This document shows positions 61,394-64,000 of a DNA stretch of 64,000 bases, one piece after another. Position 1 is the stretch's first letter, and each line of letters opens with the position of its first letter. The DNA comes from Asaia bogorensis (lineage in GTDB: Bacteria; Pseudomonadota; Alphaproteobacteria; Reyranellales; Reyranellaceae). The stretch is taken from NCBI GenBank assembly GCA_945889625.1, contig CAMDCE010000020.1, positions 1-64,000 on the forward strand, in the 5' to 3' direction. The notes under the pieces are model-generated. The model was not told the DNA's origin and did no database searches. It saw nothing but the letters and a program-made list of their open reading frames with translations. Position numbers and translations under genes: made by a program.

Positions 61394-62596
61394 ATGAACA
61401 TGCGCCAACTGGTGTCGCTTGCGATGTTTGCGATCGGCCTCAGCGCCGTTGCCGGCTGTTCGATCCCCGAACGCGGGCCCGCCGTGCCGGAGGCCGATAC
61501 CATGCGCGCCCTGCCACTCGGCATCGCCAACGCCCGCTTCTATGCCGACGCCGACCCCAAGCCGATTACGGAAGAAGCCATCCGTGCCGGCGAGCGCGAA
61601 CAGGCGATCCTGCGCGCCGCCGGCAAGCCGACCACGCGGTTGCCGCCGGCCTATTTTCTCGCCGTGTCCGGCGGCGGCGACAACGGCGCCTACGGCGCCG
61701 GACTGCTGAACGGCTGGACAGAGACCGGCAAGCGACCCGAGTTCAAGTTGGTGACCGGCGTCAGCACCGGCGCCCTGATCGCGCCCTTCGCCTTTCTCGG
61801 CGCCGACTACGACCCTGTGCTGCGCGAGGTCTATACGACCATGACTCCGGACAAGGTCTTTCGCCCGCGAGGGCTCACGGCCGCCTTGTTCGACGACGCC
61901 ATGGCCAATACCGATCCGCTCGCCCAGGTCATCGCCCAATATGCCAATCAGAAGATGTTCGACGCTATTGCCGCCGAGTATCAGAAAGGCCGCCTTCTTC
62001 TCATCGGCACGACCGACCTCGACGCCCAGCGTCCGGTGATCTGGAACATCGGCGCGATCGCGGCCAGCGGACATCCCGGCGCGCTCGAGCTGTTCCACAA
62101 GATCCTGCGTGCGTCGGCGGCGATCCCCGGCGCCTTCCAGCCGGTGCTGGTCGACGTCGAGATCGACAGCAAGAAATACCAGGAGATGCATGTCGACGGC
62201 GGCGCCATCGCCCAGCTCTTCCTCTACCCGGCGTCGATCGACGTTACCGCCAGCGGTTTTCGCCGACAACGCACCGCCTATATCATCCGCAACGGCTACC
62301 TCGACCCGAAGCACGCGGCGAGCGACCGACGCACCCTCTCGATCGCCGTCCGCGCCATCGACACCATGCTGGGGGCGAGCGGCAAGAACGACGTGCTGCG
62401 CACCTATTTCATCAGCCTGCGCGACAAGGTCGACTACAATCTGGCCTACATCGGCTCGGATTTCGTGATGGTGAAGTCCGGCGAGTTCGACCAGGCCTAC
62501 ATGCGGGCGCTTTACGAATACGGTTACCGCCAGGTCAAGGACGGCCAACCCTGGCACAAGACGCCACCGGGTCTTGAAGGGATCGGAAAACCCTAG
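61394..62596 (+). CDS. Patatin-like phospholipase, lipoprotein
   Basis: 400 residues. Type II signal peptide with lipobox LSAVAGC (Cys22 lipidated). Patatin core: VSGGGDNGAYGAGLL (oxyanion), GVSTG with Ser124, and MHVDGGAIAQ with the catalytic Asp. LFHKILRASAAIPGAFQPV is typical. Outer- or inner-membrane-anchored lipolytic enzyme. Different from the cytosolic DUF3734 patatin at 54317. Confidence 0.88.
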   Translation: MNMRQLVSLAMFAIGLSAVAGCSIPERGPAVPEADTMRALPLGIANARFYADADPKPITEEAIRAGEREQAILRAAGKPTTRLPPAYFLAVSGGGDNGAYGAGLLNGWTETGKRPEFKLVTGVSTGALIAPFAFLGADYDPVLREVYTTMTPDKVFRPRGLTAALFDDAMANTDPLAQVIAQYANQKMFDAIAAEYQKGRLLLIGTTDLDAQRPVIWNIGAIAASGHPGALELFHKILRASAAIPGAFQPVLVDVEIDSKKYQEMHVDGGAIAQLFLYPASIDVTASGFRRQRTAYIIRNGYLDPKHAASDRRTLSIAVRAIDTMLGASGKNDVLRTYFISLRDKVDYNLAYIGSDFVMVKSGEFDQAYMRALYEYGYRQVKDGQPWHKTPPGLEGIGKP

Positions 62597-62696
62597 ATCG
62601 GGCCGACTGGAACTCGTCGACACTCGGCAGGAAGAAGTGCCGGCGACAGGTGAGGTAGGGATAGTACTTCCTGTATTCGTCGGTCGCCTTGGAGAC

Positions 62697-62726
62697 GATT
62701 TGGAGAACATCGACGGAGCCGCTAGG
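62697..62726 (+). repeat. 30-bp direct repeat, copy 2
   Basis: GATTTGGAGAACATCGACGG then AGCCGCTAGG; ends 21 bases before the ATG of the 59-residue gene. The sequence around it, 62597-62696, has no clear gene. Confidence 0.8.
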
Positions 62727-62747
62727 GTGTTCTGACGTGAGGACAAG

Positions 62748-62927
62748 ATGAGCACCGCCAAGCTGTACGCCGCCGTCGACGCCGCACCTGTCGCCGCGTC
62801 GAAAGACGACCTCTCCTTCCTGCAAGGCTTCACGGCCAAGCGCCCATCGATCGAGGAGTACCTGGCGCTCGACAAGGCTCGCCGCAGCGGCCGCATCCGG
62901 GTCGCCGCCCGCGAACTGGTGAGTTGA
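62748..62927 (+). CDS. Small hypothetical protein (59 aa)
   Basis: ATG 62748 to TGA 62925-62927, with GTGAGGAC upstream. Sequence begins MSTAKLYAAVDAAPVAASKD and ends RRSGRIRVAARELVS; mainly helical, with a basic C-terminus. Six bases separate its stop from the AI-2E permease ATG, so the two are likely co-translated. Family unknown; supported by spacing and coding-type composition. Confidence 0.58.
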   Translation: MSTAKLYAAVDAAPVAASKDDLSFLQGFTAKRPSIEEYLALDKARRSGRIRVAARELVS

Positions 62928-62932
62928 GTCCC

Positions 62933-63988
62933 ATGGCCGGCGGCCCGCAGCGCGATCTCGCCCGCACCACCCTCGCCGTCCTGTTCATCGGCGGGCTGAT
63001 GGCGGCCTCGTTCTTCGTCGTGCAGCCGTTCCTGGCGGCCACCGTGTGGGCGACCACCCTGGTGATCGCCACCTGGCCGCTGCTGCTGAAGGCCGAGGCG
63101 GCCTTCGGCGGGCGGCGCTGGCTGGCGGTGACGCTCATGACTCTTGGCCTGCTGGTGATCGTCCTGCTGCCGCTGTCGGCCGCGGTCGCCGCCATCGTGA
63201 CGCATTCGGACAGGATCATGACGCTGCTCGCCTCGGTGCCGAACTTTCGCATGCCGGCGTCGCCGGGCTGGCTCCCCGATATCCCGATGATCGGCGCGCC
63301 GGCTGCCGAAGTGTGGCAGCGCATCGCCGATTCGGCCTTGACCGACGTCGTGCGCGTGGTGAGGCCCTATCTCGGCACGATCACCCAGTGGTTCGTGGGC
63401 GCCGCCGGCAGCGTGGGCGGGTTGCTGGTGCACCTGATACTCACCATCGCCATCGCCGCCGTGCTCTACGCGTCCGGCGAAAGCGCCGCCGGCTGGTGCA
63501 GCCGGTTCGGCAAAAGGCTCGCGGGGCAGCGTGGCGAGGCGGTCGTCGTGCTGGCCGGACAGGCGATCCGAAGCGTGGCGCTCGGCGTCGTGGTCACCGC
63601 CGTCGCCCAGACATTCGTCGCCGGGGCCGGTCTGGCCCTGGCCGGCGTGCCGCGCTCCGGGCTGCTCAGTGCGGTGATCCTGCTGCTGTGCATCGCCCAG
63701 CTCGGGCCCGCCCTGGTGATGGTGCCGGCCACGATCTGGCTGTTCGCGACCGGCGCGATGGTGCCCGGCATCGTGCTCGTCGTCTTCACGGTGATGGCGC
63801 TGTTGCTCGACAACTTCCTGCGGCCGTTCCTGATCAAGCGCGGCGCCGACCTGCCGCTGCTGCTCATCCTCGTCGGCGTGATCGGCGGCCTGCTGGCCTT
63901 CGGGCTGATCGGCCTGTTCCTCGGCCCCGTCGTGCTGGCGGTCACCTACACCCTGTTGCAGGCCTGGATCTCCGAGAGCGACCTGTAG
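62933..63988 (+). CDS. AI-2E family transporter (PerM/YdiK-like)
   Basis: 351 residues from ATG 62933. About eight hydrophobic segments: two near the N-terminus with a VVQPFLAATVWATTLVIATWPL loop, a periplasmic region (PNFRMPASPGWLPD), then the conserved AVAQTFVAGAGLALAGVPRSGLLSA, LGPALVMVPATIWLF and the C-terminal DNFLRPFLIKRGADLPLLLILVGVIGGLLAFGLIGLFLGPVV. That final segment is diagnostic for the family (DUF20). Substrate is debated in this group. Ends 12 bases before the window end. Confidence 0.92.
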   Translation: MAGGPQRDLARTTLAVLFIGGLMAASFFVVQPFLAATVWATTLVIATWPLLLKAEAAFGGRRWLAVTLMTLGLLVIVLLPLSAAVAAIVTHSDRIMTLLASVPNFRMPASPGWLPDIPMIGAPAAEVWQRIADSALTDVVRVVRPYLGTITQWFVGAAGSVGGLLVHLILTIAIAAVLYASGESAAGWCSRFGKRLAGQRGEAVVVLAGQAIRSVALGVVVTAVAQTFVAGAGLALAGVPRSGLLSAVILLLCIAQLGPALVMVPATIWLFATGAMVPGIVLVVFTVMALLLDNFLRPFLIKRGADLPLLLILVGVIGGLLAFGLIGLFLGPVVLAVTYTLLQAWISESDL

Positions 63989-64000
63989 GCGAGCTCAAGG

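Noticed and set aside
62597-62696. Minus-strand reading ATDEYRKYYPYLTCRRHFFLP as a gene remnant
   Set aside because: Looks protein-like but has no start, no family match by eye and overlaps the direct repeat; too short to support.
60752-63433. Very long (893-codon) minus-strand open frame
   Set aside because: Antisense to the lipoprotein patatin and AI-2E permease, which both have clear motifs; His/Arg/Asp-rich shadow composition.

Overview
The window looks like chromosome from a GC-rich alphaproteobacterium with an oxidative, scavenging lifestyle. The evidence is an NDUFS4-type complex I accessory subunit, many CaiB-type CoA transferases, Liv-type and TRAP/TTT-type binding proteins, and RIME-like paired palindromes. 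A Reyranella-like or related soil/aquatic genus would fit, but the genus is not proven by anything here.

Layout. 1-2.4 kb is a more A/T-rich accessory stretch (an edge-cut acetyltransferase, two small secreted proteins, a small phage-type protein) that stops at a tRNA-Arg. 2.4-3.5 kb holds tRNA-Arg, a complex I subunit, tRNA-Pro and a DUF2237 protein. 3.5-10.8 kb is a cobalamin-riboswitch-controlled uptake operon (methyltransferase, BtuB broken by an amber codon, BtuF, BtuC, BtuD). It lies between the 3' half of one IS5-family element and the 5' half of another, both in the same direction, and the right-hand element cuts an NTF2-like gene. 10.8-16 kb carries housekeeping singletons (O-methyltransferase, DUF192, tandem cold-shock protein, dienoyl-CoA-reductase-like SDR, Rieske oxygenase, PrcB-like protein) separated by palindromic repeats. 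16-23.3 kb is a sugar-acid pathway (IlvD/Edd dehydratase, KDG kinase, KDPG aldolase, SDR, TAXI binding protein). 23.3-32 kb has a sirtuin and a complete branched-chain-amino-acid-type ABC importer with an acyl-CoA synthetase inside its operon. 32-37.7 kb has a NodB deacetylase, an operon of orphan ABC ATPase, CoA transferase, crotonase and PhyH dioxygenase, and a methyltransferase.

37.8-46.4 kb is a one-direction run of MmgE/PrpD, MaoC, acyl-CoA dehydrogenase, MaoC, CaiB-type CoA transferase, malyl-CoA-lyase-type CitE protein, MFS transporter, GST and VOC protein. Its gene content resembles itaconate/mesaconate-type C5-dicarboxylate degradation loci. 46.4-53.5 kb holds a dienelactone hydrolase, an orphan Liv-type binding protein with a BNR propeller protein, and a divergent MarR/EmrA-EmrB drug efflux set. 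53.5-57.1 kb has a YqhA protein, a tRNA-like fragment, and a patatin/acetoacetate decarboxylase/3-hydroxybutyrate dehydrogenase set for ketone-body or PHB turnover. 57-64 kb has a polytopic membrane protein, a secreted decarboxylase-fold protein, a second NodB protein, a decayed TctC gene, a lipoprotein patatin, a 59-residue protein and an AI-2E-family permease.

The main theme is uptake plus CoA-dependent catabolism of organic acids, with only one recognisable transcription factor (MarR) in 64 kb. The most distinctive non-coding signals are three copies of a two-hairpin repeat whose arms co-vary, a second repeat that supplies the ribosome binding site of two genes, and the IS-bracketed B12 operon. 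No CRISPR array, rRNA, phage structural module or recognisable defence system was seen.
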